Shown: positions 27,388-38,963 of the stretch, piece after piece
How positions within the stretch are numbered: the stretch's first letter is position 1
Layout: each line of letters starts with the position of its first letter
Assembly: GCA_905250025.1 (NCBI GenBank)
Contig: CAJNOJ010000053.1
Location: 248,001 to 312,000, forward strand
Source of the DNA: Adineta ricciae
Lineage: Eukaryota; Rotifera; Eurotatoria; Adinetida; Adinetidae
Direction of reading: 5' to 3'
Length of the DNA: 64,000 bases
Program-made: the position numbers and the translations under genes
The notes under the pieces: generated by a model
The model's input: the letters and a program-made list of their open reading frames with translations, nothing else
Databases searched by the model: none
Told to the model about the DNA's origin: nothing

Positions 27388-28885
27388 CCGATGAAGCATT
27401 TCTTGTAGACAGTGTCTGGTGCTTTTTTAGAAATAAATCTCGCCTTGCACTTGTTTTAACTGCTTCCTTTTAGATTACAGTAAAATAGAATCTTAGAAAA
27501 TACCATGTCCTAAATTTTTTTACGAGAGATATGTGAGAAAGACATCGTTATCATGAGGTGACACTGAGTATAGACATCGATTTTTATTTCACATTCCAGC
27601 TGACGCTTCGACGATAATTGTGCGCGTGATACAGAAATAATTAATATATTTCGTCAAAGCCTTTAGTCAAATCCAAAAGCATAAAGTCAACCGAGTTTCA
27701 TGCTCAGTCATTTACGTTAGTACGTTGTCATCGTCATCGCCACTTTTTGTAATAGGTTCTGCATACGACCACGCGTGTGTGTAAGGATAATTGTGTAAGG
27801 ATAATTACTCGATTAGGATAAGATTCATCATAGCATAAATGAACTCGAGAAGAACGTTTAGTGGATAATCATGGTTTAAAACTGTTCTTCATTGTCATTA
27901 AAAGGAGCTATCTCGACGAATAAATGAATTCAACTTATCATAAGTTTGAAATGCTTAAGTGTGTCTACTCGAAGGAAATTTCTCTTCGCTATACGTTCGT
28001 GTTTTTTTTTTCCTCGGAGTAAAACCTTATTTACAAGTATTTTCTTTTGTTGATGTGACCAAAGTTCTAAGTATTCGCTTTTATCTCATTTAATGTTGCA
28101 GCAAGAGATTATAAAACGTTGCATCTTCTACCTCATCATTTAGTCAATGTAGCAAATGTTTGGTTGAATTATTTCCGACATTCGAGGTTCTCTTTTACAG
28201 AAGTCTTCTTTTATTCGGAGCTCTTGCAGTTATTGAGTGACATTAACTACTTTTGTTTAGATTCTCCGACGGGAATAAAGGTATTAATAGAGATGTTTCT
28301 GAACGTGAGAAAGTTTGTCGGGTAAAAGCAGCAAATATAGCGTTTAGTTATCTGAAAACTTGTTCGATTGCATGTTAGACAACAGATAATACAAAATAGA
28401 ACTTGAATTCCTTTCAAAATACCTGTTGCGTGAGTGCACTTTCATAAACCTACACACTTGTTTTGCGCTTGGAAGTTCAGAACATCCCTTTTTTGTCGAA
28501 AGTGACACGACACTGACTGTCAACTATATGGATCAATCTAGGAGCATTTGACTCGAGCGTATATTTTTATTCCGTGTGTGTGGAAATATCTAGGTAGTGT
28601 CTAGTTCGTTGTGAACTTTCTTTTTTTCAAAATCGAATACGTTTATCCCTAAGGGAAGACTCATAATAATGTTGCATGACAACTGAATACAGTGGTTTAA
28701 CTTTGTTTGTTCTCAACTGATTCGCCGTCATTTTACGCTCGAATGTATAGAAGCAAAATCGAGCAAACACTGAGTGTATATATATTAGCGAGATGAAAAA
28801 CGTTAATTCAGTATAAACTTTGTTGAAAATCAGGTTCTTTTGTAGACGAGATTGATTCTTATTAAAAGGGATAATTTGATTCTCA
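27388..28885. other. Intergenic, 1.5 kb
   Basis: Upstream region of the GPCR. A 68-codon ORF near 28119-28325 looks like chance. A 14-base direct repeat (gtgtaaggataatt) is found twice at about 27779-27806. Confidence 0.4.
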
Positions 28886-30348
28886 ATGACAAATTCAATT
28901 CAGCTGAATATTTCCAATGGAACAATACTGTTTGATCACAAATTACAACTTGTTGAACAGATTGTTCTAGGAAGTATGTTCGTATCGGCGTTAATCGGCA
29001 ATTTTATCGTCTTATTTATCATGTTAAATAAAAAACATCGACATATCACACGGATGGCATTCTTTATTCTACATTTAACTATTGCTGATCTTTTGGTAGC
29101 ATTTTTCAGCGTTCTACCAATGTTCATCTGGAAATCAACGACGACATTCCTTGGGGGCGATTTCCTGTGTCGAATTGTTTCGTTTCTTATGTTAACAGTT
29201 TCCTACATCTCAGTTTATACGTAAGTGATGTGTCTCAGTACTAACCAACCTACCTGATATGAAATGCTGTGCGAGCGTTGACAAAAAGGTTTCTTTTTTT
29301 CTCCGCAGACTTATTGCTATGGCTTATGATCGTTATCAAGCAATCGTTCATCCCTTGTCCAGTTATACATGGTCGAATCGATCCGGAACGATACACATGA
29401 TTGGCGTTTGGTGCTTAAGTCTGCTTATTGCATCGCCTCAAATATTCATATTTCGAATTGCTTATCATGAAGCGTATCAAACAGAAACATGTGTGGCTGG
29501 GTTTTCCACTTCCGATCGTACGTGGGAATTGATTTACATCGCGTGGACAATTCTTATGCAGTTTATTCTGCCCATTGGCATCTTAATATTTTGTTACAGT
29601 TCTATTTATATCATAGTGAACAGAAATCTTCTGATGTATTGTCCAAATGAAGCAGTAAAACATTCGTCGAATTTTTTGACTTTGCCTACAAAACAAATCA
29701 TCGGTGGCCGTATTCATATTCAATATCCTCTTCAGTGTCCAGATATGACACTGTTAAAAACAGTATCGAATCCAGATGTACGTAAAGGAGTGTATCCAGC
29801 AGTGCATTATTTCCGACGTGCATCGGTTACTGTGGTGACAATGTCGAGCACAAATAGTATTGATAGACAAACGTTTCAACAGCGTCATGGTGCTAATGAT
29901 TTTCTTTTACGGGCACGATTGAAAACAATTAAATTAACGTTTATTGTTGTTGTTACATATATACTCTGTTCAACGCCATTCTATATCGGATCGATTATAA
30001 TGACTTTACATGAGAAATTTATAACTCAGAAAACAATGAGTATAAGAAAGAAAAGGTTTTTTCAACTATTGACTTAGATGTGTGTTGTTTTTAGATTGGT
30101 TAATGACAATATTTAGCCTTTTATTCAATTTGAATAGTTGTTCAAATCCAATTATATGTCTCACACTGAGTAGATCTCTTCTTCGGTACGTACTAAGTAA
30201 TCTTGAAACAGAAATATTTGATTATTTTTGTACATTCATTTGCTACAGATGTGAAAAGAAATGTTCTCAACGAGCGGCATCACCCTCGAGATATCGCATA
30301 AATACTTACAATAAAAAAGGAAATTCGAACATTTTCATCCCACTGTAA
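28886..30348 (+). CDS. Class A (rhodopsin-like) GPCR, neuropeptide-receptor type
   Basis: Seven hydrophobic segments in three exons. The N-terminus has N-glycosylation sites (NISNGT). TM1 contains GNFIVLFIML, TM2 LTIADLLVAFFSVLPMF, and the TM3 start carries the conserved Cys (FLCRIVSF). TM3 ends in DRY (AMAYDRYQAIVHPL), TM4 contains W and P (IGVWCLSLLIASPQI), and EL2 has the partner Cys (ETCVAGF). ICL3 is long (about 100 residues), and TM6 and TM7 follow. The TM2-TM4 segments resemble the vasopressin/GnRH/CCAP receptor group, but the ligand cannot be named. Two motif changes stand out: CSTPF replaces CWxPF in TM6, and NPIIC replaces NPxxY in TM7. Introns after VYT and after KTM keep frame. 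AATAAA at 30400-30405. Confidence 0.85.
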
Positions 30349-30587
30349 ATCTGGAATTTTTGTTCGCCTTTATAGTTATGTTACATTGTGTTGTTTTGAA
30401 ATAAACATAAATGTCATGTCTTTGCACTGCTCCATTACATTTGACTTGTTAACAAAAAGAAGCCGACTGAGGAATTTTTAAAGAACACTATCATTTCATT
30501 TTCTCATATGCTTTCTATGCAACAATCCGTAATATAAGTGCTTTTGTCCTCAGTTTGTTATGATTGCTTTCAATAGATTTTCTCGTT

Positions 30588-30811
30588 TCGATAACGATGA
30601 CCGATATATTTTTGGATCGAAATTTCGTTTTCACTGCGTACAAATATCGTCATTTGACGTCAATCTTACCTATATCATTCTTGCGTAATTACATTTTTCA
30701 TCTATCTCCCTGCATACATATTCTATCTTTCTAATAACATCATTCGCTCATCACTATTTCAAGGCATCGTTTGACGTCAATTCTTCATCGACTAACTACT
30801 ATAAAACTCCA
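30588..30811 (-). repeat. Inverted copy of 44197-44425
   Basis: Reads, in reverse complement, almost the same as 44197-44425, including two TGACGTCA sites. It ends at the N at 30812, as its partner begins just after the N at 44196. No coding content. Confidence 0.85.
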
Positions 30812-31064
30812 NCGACTAAGAGATCACTCTTGTTCCTCAAACAGAACCATCGGTTGATTATTCTCTAGTCAGTCAATGTAGTTCAAGGCTGACGTCACAT
30901 CCAGGAACAGTGCTAGTTATGTTTTCATCATGAGTCATCACCTTGGACGGTAATGGCGCATCTCTATTTTCATCATTATCGATATTATCCTGTTGTCAAC
31001 CATGACATTCGCTTACTCACTCACTCACTGCAGCAGCGACGTCATCATTCATCGTCTGACGTCA
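30655..31064. promoter_or_regulatory. Cluster of four perfect TGACGTCA (CRE/ATF) palindromes
   Basis: TGACGTCA occurs at 30655-30662, 30772-30779, 30890-30897 and 31057-31064, with a near match CGACGTCA at 31037-31044. All lie upstream of the EF-hand-like gene at 31192. A given 8-base site is expected about once per 65 kb in even-composition DNA, so four in 410 bases is striking. Such sites bind CREB/ATF bZIP factors in animals; use here is inference. Confidence 0.6.
30812..30812. other. Assembly ambiguity/gap (single N)
   Basis: An undefined base exactly where the inverted repeat 30588-30811 ends. Probably a contig join. Confidence 0.7.
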
Positions 31065-31114
31065 CACCTATACGTATTTCCTTCGTTCTCTTACTCGACT
31101 CAGTAGACCATCAC

Positions 31115-31120
31115 TATAAA
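31115..31120 (+). promoter_or_regulatory. TATA box of EF-hand-like gene 1
   Basis: TATAAA, 77 bases before the ATG at 31192, with no other ATG between. Spacing matches that of the paralogue at 34143. Confidence 0.65.
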
Positions 31121-31191
31121 TACAGGCACATCTCGCCTAGAAACCCTATTCAACTCAACTCTCTACTTACTACATCAACTCAACTATCGAA

Positions 31192-31504
31192 ATGAGTAAG
31201 TGTCTCACATTGATGAGAACATCTTCAGAGTGATCTCATCGTTTCGCGTTTAGATATGCTCGTGAACCGTTTTGAACGTAACGTTGGTATGGATTTGAAT
31301 AATGATGGGTATATCGGTGGTGAAGGATTCACTAGCCGACTAGAACGAGCCACTCATATTGACTTCAATGGCGACAATATCATTGGTCGTCGTCCCGACG
31401 TGTTCTATGGATATCCATCGATGTATGGTGGTTATGGAGGAGCCACGATGTTTCCATCACCACGACCATATGGATATGGAGGTAGTTTGTATGGCTACTA
31501 TTAA
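31192..31504 (+). CDS. Small EF-hand-like protein, paralogue 1
   Basis: Exon 1 holds only ATGA (31192-31195), then gtaagt; exon 2 is 31254-31504. The product (about 84 residues) begins MNMLVNRFERNVGMDLNNDG. It has two repeats of about 21 residues, R-[FL]-E-R-x3-[GI]-x-D-x-N-x-D-[GN]-x-I-G. The loops DLNNDGYIGGEG and DFNGDNIIGRRP have the D-x-N-x-D pattern of EF-hand or dockerin calcium loops, but lack Glu at position 12. The end is Gly/Tyr-rich (GYPSMYGGYGG, YGYGGSLYGYY). No signal peptide. A strong TATA box, CRE cluster and AATAAA at 31567-31572 flank it. Calcium binding and role are inference. Confidence 0.8.
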
Positions 31505-31653
31505 CTGTTAGAAGAAAAAAGTGTTTTTCTAAGTATAAATATTGTATAGCTGAAAGAATTTTGATCAATAAATACAATGACAAAAGATGAAAATGTTTAA
31601 GAGAAGAGCGAGACATGTTCGATGTCAAATGATTGAGTGGAGAAGTCGAATGA

Positions 31654-32299
31654 TCATGCAGGTGGTCGTTTCGTTGCTGTCATGTTCATCATTGTTTTAC
31701 ATGTTGGACATGCGAGTTCAGTAACGCGATTTTCGCCATTGATCAGTAGTGCTGGTGGTGGATAGATACTCGTAGGAAAAGGATAACCAGGTAACGTGGA
31801 AGGGTAGTGAGGGAACTGTGTAGGATATGTGGGCATTGGCTGAGTGGGTAAAGCCGTGTTTAGAACAGCACCTGGTGTCATCAGTTGATTTTGTATTTGT
31901 GGATAAACGAGTTTGGGATATTTAGCCCGATGAACTCGTGCGCTGGTCACTATGTAGATTATCACATACGCGACACACAAGAGAAACATGAGCACACCAA
32001 CTGCTAACTGTGCTTTGATTAGTGGTATTTTGATATAGGTAAAATTATAATCAGAATAGAAGAGACCACGTGTCGATGCCGAACTGTTGCATACGCTCGA
32101 TGGAAAAAAGCATGTCGATGGAGAGACGATATAATATGCATCGAAGCCAATGACACACAGTGCGAAAACCATCGAGATCAGCTGACTTATCAATGTATAC
32201 GTTGCACATCCGCGTGCACGACAGCAACATGCTAAAACAATAGTAGCAGACAATCAGCATGAGCAATACTACAGTTAATCGTATCGTAATTACATGAAA
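31654..32299 (-). CDS. Four-transmembrane (tetraspan) membrane protein, copy a, 5' cut by N
   Basis: Contains the last two membrane segments (LISQLISMVFALCVIGFDAY; AQLAVGVLMFLLCVAYVIIY), with an extracellular loop between them carrying Cys (STCFFPSSVC) and glycosylation sites. A cytosolic tail follows, rich in Pro/Tyr/Gln (PMPTYPTQFPHYPSTLPGYP) and ending with CPTCKTMMNM. An intron of 41 bases (32272-32232) joins to a short 5' exon piece that stops at the N at 32300. The N-terminal half is seen only in the inverted copy at 43639-44195. The topology resembles MARVEL/CD20-like four-pass proteins; no family is claimed. Confidence 0.7.
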
Positions 32300-32300
32300 N
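32300..32300. other. Assembly ambiguity/gap (single N) between direct repeats
   Basis: The 200 or so bases on each side (about 32088-32286 and 32301-32499) are direct repeats of each other, so this is most likely an unmerged contig or allele join. Confidence 0.8.
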
Positions 32301-32514
32301 CCGAACTGTTGCATACGCTCGATGGAAAAAAGCATGTCGATGGAGAGACGATATAATATGCATCGAAGCCAATGACACACAGTGCGAAAACCATCGAGAT
32401 CAGCTGACTTATCAATGTATAGGTTGCACATCCGCGTGCACGACAGCAACATGCTAAAACAATAGTAGCAGACAATCAGCATGAGCAATACTACAGTTAA
32501 TCCTATCGTCTATA
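32301..32514 (-). repeat. Second, partial copy (b) of the tetraspan gene fragment
   Basis: Repeats about 32088-32286 with only a few substitutions (for example tatacg versus tatagg), covering part of the third membrane segment. Beyond about 32500 it departs from copies a and c. It cannot encode a complete protein. Confidence 0.8.
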
Positions 32515-34142
32515 AAACCGTAAAAAGTAAATTCATCCAAAGATCGAGATAAGTCGGCGAAGCATTCGTAATCATGTTTCTACCTTCAAGTTTTGTTATG
32601 TACGTGTATATTTCTCCTTAGGATTTTCTCGTCCACCAAAGTACATTCATCATGAAACGGTGAGCTTTACAGCGTTACGTATGCCAAGACATGTGTCTTT
32701 CTGTCTTTTCCCATGCTGAAAGAGACGCATGGTATTCGTAAATGAAGAGTTGTGTATTAGTCTCTAAAAAAACCTGAGTAATACAGAACTATATAAGATT
32801 TCAGTGGAGAGCGAAAACCATTTAGAGACCAAGTGCTTTTCACTCGAATCTAATAAGAGTTCAATGTGATAACTTGTTTTAGCACAGCCATATGACTCTA
32901 ACTTGACATACAGATGGTATTAAGTGAATTTGAGCGATGAAGCCGTTGTTCCAACCGATAAACGTAGAAAAGTGATCGACGAGCTATTAATTTTGTTAGC
33001 GGAAGTAATTTTCAGTATTTTTCTAGTCAACACTTATAACTTTAAACTAAACGATTGTCAATTGGAGGAAATTTTACACAACAAATATCAATTTAATTTA
33101 TTTCAACAACCTTTGATATACGGTTTATTTGCTATCTTTGTGCTAGTGGAAGATTTTGGTCATGTCGAAACGCAAATGGTGAAAATGGATAGAAAGATAG
33201 TTTATGTATCGTTTTTATGTGAAATCAATTATAAAATAGAACTTCCGAGACGTTTAGTCTCATGTTCGGTGTAAAAAAGCTCAATAGACGTCACTTCAGC
33301 AATTGATTTGACTTGACTTCGCTTCGAAAAGGGCAAGGCTGTTCTCGCTAAAGAGTTCTATACTAACATGGAACGACTTTCTTCATCTGTTATGCAATTC
33401 TCTCTCAGTCTCATACTCGTTTGCTCCAGATTAATGATACGATCGTAATCTCTACAAAGTACAGCATGGTAATATCCTTGCCGAAAACCGATCTCCAGTA
33501 GTTATGTCTGTTTCATTAGTCGTGTGTTATCAAAATTTGATAAGTGCATCTCTAACCATTTCCTATTTTATCGATGTTTTTACCAACTTTGAATCACCTA
33601 CTTATTCAAGTGAAACGAAAAAAGCACAAGAACACCACTTGTGAGAATATATCAGATTCTCTTCACAAAACACAATACTTGTTAAGATATTTTTTAATTG
33701 ATAATGTTAAGCATAGTATAGCAAACAATGAGATTCTATGTTTTGACAATGGCGAACGAAATCTGTGACATTCTTTGTAAAATTGTTGCAATCATATAAA
33801 TCAAGTGTTCTTGTGTCGAACTTTGCCCCGTAAACAGATCATATTTTGTTTCTTAAGTTCGATTTAATGAAAAAGGGAAGTAGACGGACAGGTGAGATAA
33901 AAATATAACTTTGTATCTCATACCTAAAAGCCTGATTACTTGAATCGATCAATTACTCAGGGTAAAATCCTAATGAAACGATGAAAACAAAATTTACGCA
34001 ACCGTGACCAATATTAAGCAAATCGAATCATGAGATAGCGCAAAGGTCGCCTGGAAATATACTATATAAGGGGATTGTTGATCGAAAAACATTATTACAA
34101 ATATTCAGTATATCGCTTACCTTCAACAAGCAAGCAATACAA
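32515..34142. other. Intergenic, 1.6 kb
   Basis: No recognised gene. An open frame of 116 codons (32924-33274) lacks an early ATG and resembles no family; frames of that length are expected by chance in this window. The 3' end holds the EF-hand-like gene 2 promoter. Confidence 0.4.
34074..34079 (+). promoter_or_regulatory. TATA box of EF-hand-like gene 2
   Basis: TATAAG inside actatataagggg, about 70 bases before the ATG at 34143, like the TATA of paralogue 1. Confidence 0.6.
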
Positions 34143-34479
34143 ATGAGTAAGCTTTTTCTTATAATATGTTTCTCGTTTTCGAAGATATCTACGAATTGAT
34201 TCTAATTAGATAACTTCATCAACGGTATGGAACGTAGATATGGTTTTGATCTTAATGGCGATGGTTATATCGGAGGAGAAGGTAAGAAGATCAATTTCGC
34301 CTTAGAGTATTTTTACAAATTTTTATTATTTAGGATTTATGGGCAGAATGGAAAGATGGACTGGCATAGATATTAATCGAGATGGTATACTAGGACAACC
34401 GTATGATGTGCATCCTACCTTTGTAACAGGGTATGGATATGGCCAAACTAATACGTATTATCCTCGTACTACTATGTAG
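34143..34479 (+). CDS. Small EF-hand-like protein, paralogue 2
   Basis: Exons 34143-34146 (ATGA), 34210-34281 and 34334-34479 give about 73 residues starting MNNFINGMERRYGFDLNGDG. The same two repeats as paralogue 1 are present (loops DLNGDGYIGGEG and DINRDGILGQPY) with a Tyr/Gly/Thr end. The first intron is at the identical place, after four coding bases. A second intron interrupts GGEG|F and is absent from paralogue 1. AATAAA at 34539-34544. A calcium-binding role is inferred from the D-x-N-x-D-G loops only. Confidence 0.8.
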
Positions 34480-34703
34480 TTTTCCAGAAGATTCTTATTC
34501 TTCTACATTTGAACCCACTCCAGAGAATATTTTCATCTAATAAAGATATCGAGCGAAACGCTCGTGTATTTACAAAAATCGTATAGATAAACCGACACAT
34601 TGATCAATAGGATGTGATGAATTGATGTTCTTCATTCGTATTATTATATTTCGCGATAATCAACAGAATAACAAAAAAAAACAGAGAGGAGAAAGAAATC
34701 AAA

Positions 34704-35585
34704 TTATATCTTATGATGATGATCAGATTTGATATAAAAATAAGCGAAAATAAGTGGTATAAGAGCAATGAATACGATAATCAGAATAATATGCCAAAGA
34801 TGACAACCACAATCAGCACCATCACAGTTCAGTTCACTAGTTGCCGTTTTTGTTGGTTTTAGCATTCGCTCTGATGTTGAATAGGATGTTAAAGCATTGG
34901 AGATAGCTGCTGGAGTTGTTGTTGCTGTTGATGGTGCATCGAGTAACTGTTCAACTTTGGTACGCATTAATGCCAGATCTTGATCCATAGCACTGAGAAA
35001 CGCATGGTGATTTTGCTGAGATAGATGTGTAACAGGTAATGAGATGGACGACTGTTCGTTCACATCAACAATCGTCGATGACGATGCATCATGAAGTAAT
35101 CCGAAACGTTGGACTGGTATTCGACAATGTGTCAAAGCATAAAAGTCTTGGTCACTTTGCAGATTGTTTAAACGTCGCAATTGCGAAATCTAAATAAGAA
35201 TGATATTCAAGACACTGTCTTTTTTATGTAAATAGTTGTCGAGTTGACATACGGGTACACGATATCGAATAGAGAATGCTTGAATGGTTTCGTTGGGTAA
35301 TATCGGTTTTTCGACAATGACAATCGATCCACCACCGTGTGCGGCTGGTTTATATGTTTGCCGAGAATGTCGAGTGCGTAAAATCTGTTGATTAGCTGCT
35401 TGAGATTCTTCATCGGAATCGATTGTACCGAGTTCAATATCATTATTATCGAATGTGTATAATAGTGGATCTGTTAATGAATTATTTGCTTGCCGAAATT
35501 CATAACTATTCGAACGATTTTGACCAGATCTTTTCGCTTTTCGCGAATTTGACGAAGAAAATAGAGAATCTTTGAGGATATTCAT
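34704..35585 (-). CDS. LYSMD3: LysM domain membrane protein, LYSMD3/LYSMD4-like
   Basis: One intron. The N-terminal half is disordered and basic/acidic. A LysM domain follows (VEKPILPNETIQAFSIRYRV, with VP-ISQLRRLNNLQSDQDFY across the intron, then RIPVQRFG), and after a Ser/Thr-rich linker comes a single C-terminal membrane helix (WHIILIIVFIALIPLIFAYF) with a short tail. This is the layout of animal LYSMD3/4, single-pass proteins of the Golgi or surface; LYSMD3 has been reported to bind chitin. Length about 270 residues, near the family's size. Start ATG 35585 is the first in frame. Confidence 0.85.
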
Positions 35586-36366
35586 TGGCGTAAAAGACAG
35601 AATAATGATATATAACTCCGAAAAAAGTCAACAACATAATCTGTTAGAAACCAAGCATAAAAAATCAAATAAACAATCACTAATAAACATAATTCGAATC
35701 AAGTTACGAAATTTAAGTATAAGAACATCTTGATTTGAAGATAGAAAGGATCAAATTGAGTTCGAATAGACATAGTAGTTAAGATTTGAAGGCGAGAAAA
35801 AGAGTAGACGTCACTTAATCAATGATTGGCTTTGTACTTTCAAGGCATTTCTAGATGAATAGATGTTAGCGACATCTTTTTGTAAACTGTATACTTATGA
35901 GAATTGTTTGTTCAAAATGTTCGAGATAATGAAAATCAATGTTATTCAGCTTTACAGTCGAGCAAGACATGGAAGGTATATGTGGTCAATACCGATGCTG
36001 AAATCTGGATTCCTCTGGTAAGTATTCGGAGTGAGATTGAAGAATAGGTTTTCTTCGTAATTAAATGAGTAAAGAATTAAACTGTTTCGAACATGACATT
36101 CATCCTGTTACTTAGGCATTGGCCGAAATGCACTCAAGAGTCTTAGCAGTATAAACCGCAAGGTTCTCTCGCCAGAACCATCCTTGTTGTTCACTCACGA
36201 CATCTATATAATTCTCAGCGCAAGAGGCAAGTAAGAGTATGCATTTTGTTACTCCATATATCATCCGGTAATTTACGGAATAAGTTAAATGTTTGTTATT
36301 TATTTTTTCCTATAAAAATACTGGCATAATGATCAGTTTTTCACATGGATATTGGTTGTTGACACA
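35586..36366. other. Intergenic, divergent LYSMD/ARMC promoter region
   Basis: About 780 AT-rich bases with no ORF of interest. No TATA box assigned. Confidence 0.4.
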
Positions 36367-37921
36367 ATGTTCAATCGACAAAAGATCTATATTGGTCTAG
36401 CAGTCTCCGCCGGTGTTTGTACCACTGTAGGTCTCTATCTCTTATATCGCCAGCAAAAACAAATATCATGTTCGTACTGAAAATCCAAGTTTCAATGTCT
36501 TCATTGTTCGGGGTTTTTTTAATTTAGTGTCGAAAACAAGTCGTTGTCTCACACCGATATCAACGTTGCCATCATCGCCATCGCGTCATGATTATCCATC
36601 AATTGATATCGATTCTCCGATTGACGTAGACAATGATGAATCAGATTCAGCACTCACTCCAAGTAAGATTGCACCGGTTTTTCCGAGTCTATCCGAAATG
36701 AAAATTCCCATTTTTTGTCTAGACAAAATTCACATACCAAGCGGTAGTGTCCCATTAACACCAGATCAAGCATCGATACTAACTCATTTTCTTTACGAAA
36801 GCCACGATAATGAAGAACAGTTACATTATGGTTTAAAAAGTATTGCCAATACATCTGTATTCAAAGAAAGTAATGAAAATATTTCATTTCAATATCAGAA
36901 AGTTCGTATGTTCTACAACTTAGGTCAAATAAATCTCGCGAACGCTGGTTGTATCGCTCGCTTACGAGAATTATTATTGACCTCTGATAATGATACAACA
37001 AAATGTCACATTCTTCTCGCATTAAACAATCTTGCTTTGAATGATTTTGCAATTACTCAATTTTCGGTAGGAACGCATCGTTTATCAGCTGAAAGGTGAA
37101 CACTCATCTGTTCTATTTTAGAATATTGTTTCTATTGTTATCAATTTATGTCGCAATAGTCCATCGAGTTCATCCATACGTCTGTATGGACTTAGTTTGC
37201 TTATAAACATGTCTGTTCTCGATTATCTACACGAAGAATACATGAGTAATGTTTGCGATTTGGGATTGTTGATTGAGTCAACAATTGTGTCTGATGATGA
37301 AGCGTTATCGTCAGGAAAAGTCCTTGTGAATCTATCTGTGAATAGCTCAAATCTTGAGAATTTGTTGAAACTAACCGTAAGATCAATATTGTCTCTTCTC
37401 GCAAAGCCACTCTTTTGTTTCAGGGTTTGGAATTGAAATTGATTGTAAATCTATTCACTTCGAGAATCGACCAATCAAAGAAATCTGAAGATATTCTTAT
37501 TCGATTTTTGATCTTCTATTGTAATGTGGCGGAGAGAATTCTCAGTGAAATACAAAACGAAGGCGATGCAAATAATAACACATCATGGTTAACGAATCCA
37601 ACACCGCAACGGCGAGGGGCACTTTACTTCGAATTTTTCGATCAAGTACGAAGAGAACTAGTCAGCGATCTAATGTAACGAATCTTTTGTTATTTCTAGG
37701 ATAAACAAATGTTAGCTAAATCTCTTCTTCGTCCTCACTATACATCTACTTTGGTCAATAGTCATATGAAACGTTTGTACCAGTTGATGAATAAGATACA
37801 TCAGAATCAAATGGATTTATTGAGCAAAATGAATCAGTTGACGACTCTTGTCAATAATAATACAAATTCTTCTAATGATTTTATAGAGAAATTTGTTATG
37901 GAATCTTCCTCGATTAATTGA
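36367..37921 (+). CDS. Armadillo-repeat protein with N-terminal membrane anchor (ARMC10/ARMCX-like)
   Basis: Begins MFNRQKIYIGLAVSAGVCTT with one hydrophobic helix followed by RQQK, the pattern of a mitochondrial-outer-membrane or ER signal anchor. A Ser/Pro-rich linker follows, then helical armadillo-type repeats (for example ARLRELLLTSDNDTTKCHIL, LLINMSVLDYLHEEYM, GKVLVNLSVNSSNLENLL). The tail (from LYQLMNKIHQNQMDL) is helical. The anchor plus single armadillo array resembles animal ARMC10/ARMCX, which act in mitochondrial traffic, but family membership rests on layout and weak similarity. Exon 1 ends at about 36472 and the next coding base is 36528. Two further introns separate the repeats, and one probably begins at gtacga near 37647. 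Confidence 0.65.
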
Positions 37922-38092
37922 TCATAGGCTAGTTGCCATTATCCAATCAAATTGCTTTCATTTCGAGTGATACATATACATATTTAGTATTTCTTTCCAC
38001 GTTTTCAACTTTTAAACAGGCTTTCATCTCCTATTGTTCTTTGATAATGATTTTCTTTCAGATTAGTTTCTTCATAAGATTCGATCGGTGAA

Positions 38093-38768
38093 ATGGGTGT
38101 TGATCTCGACCATCGTTTTGATCGCAAGGCAGTACGCCGCGCACCACGATCAAAAAATTTATATTTACTTTTATTGGTTAAACTCTACCGCTTTTTGGCA
38201 CGTCGTACAAGTTCCAAATTCAATAAAATCATCTTAAAACGCTTATTCATGTCGAACACCAACCGACCACCATTGTCTCTCTCACGTCTTGTTCGACACA
38301 TGAAAAAGAAAGGTTGATTGACCGATGCAAAAGAATTCAATGTAACTATTTTTCTCTGCGATAGGTCGTGAAAACAAAACTGCCGTCGTCGTCGGTTCAA
38401 TTACTGATGATACTCGACTTTATGAAGTTCCTAAATTAACAGTTTGTGCTTTACATCTTACTGAACGCGTTCGAGCTAGAATTCTTGCTGCCGGAGGTGA
38501 GATCTTAACATTCGATCAATTGGCACTTCGTTCACCCAAAGGTAAAGGCACAGTCTTATTACAAGGTCCACGAAAAGCTCGTAAAGCCAATCGATTCTTC
38601 GGTACGTGAATCCACTTCGCATTAGACAAAACTTCATTTCTTGATTTTCTCTTCTCAGGTCGACCACCTGGTGCTCGTCATAGCACAACGAAACCAAAAG
38701 TTCGCGCCAAAGGTCGTAAATTCGAGAAAGCTCGTGGCCGACGAGCTAGCCGTGCTTACAAGAACTAA
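38093..38768 (+). CDS. RPL18: 60S ribosomal protein L18 (eL18)
   Basis: Three exons encode exactly 188 residues, the usual eL18 size. Signatures: [83 protein letters not shown], and the end [20 protein letters not shown]. Structural protein of the large cytosolic ribosomal subunit. A pyrimidine-rich acceptor (ttttctttcag) lies about 30 bases before the ATG. AATAAA at 38878-38883. Confidence 0.97.
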
Positions 38769-38963
38769 GCTGTCTAAATTTGGTATTCTTGCCATCATTA
38801 CCATCGATATTCTCCATCATAACTTTGTTTTTCTTCTTGTGTACAACAACATAAGAGTATAATTGAAAAAAAGAAAGAATAAAAGAAAACAAAAAACTAC
38901 CGATGCTCTATATCTTTCTATGAAATTAATTCGCGCGAAACATTAGGCAGAAACATTTGTATA

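Noticed and set aside
32051..32488. Long minus-strand ORF reading through the N at 32300
   Set aside because: Made by the direct repeat around the N and in the wrong frame for the tetraspan protein.
32924..33274. 116-codon open frame
   Set aside because: No early ATG, no family likeness; a few frames of this length are expected by chance in 64 kb of AT-rich DNA.
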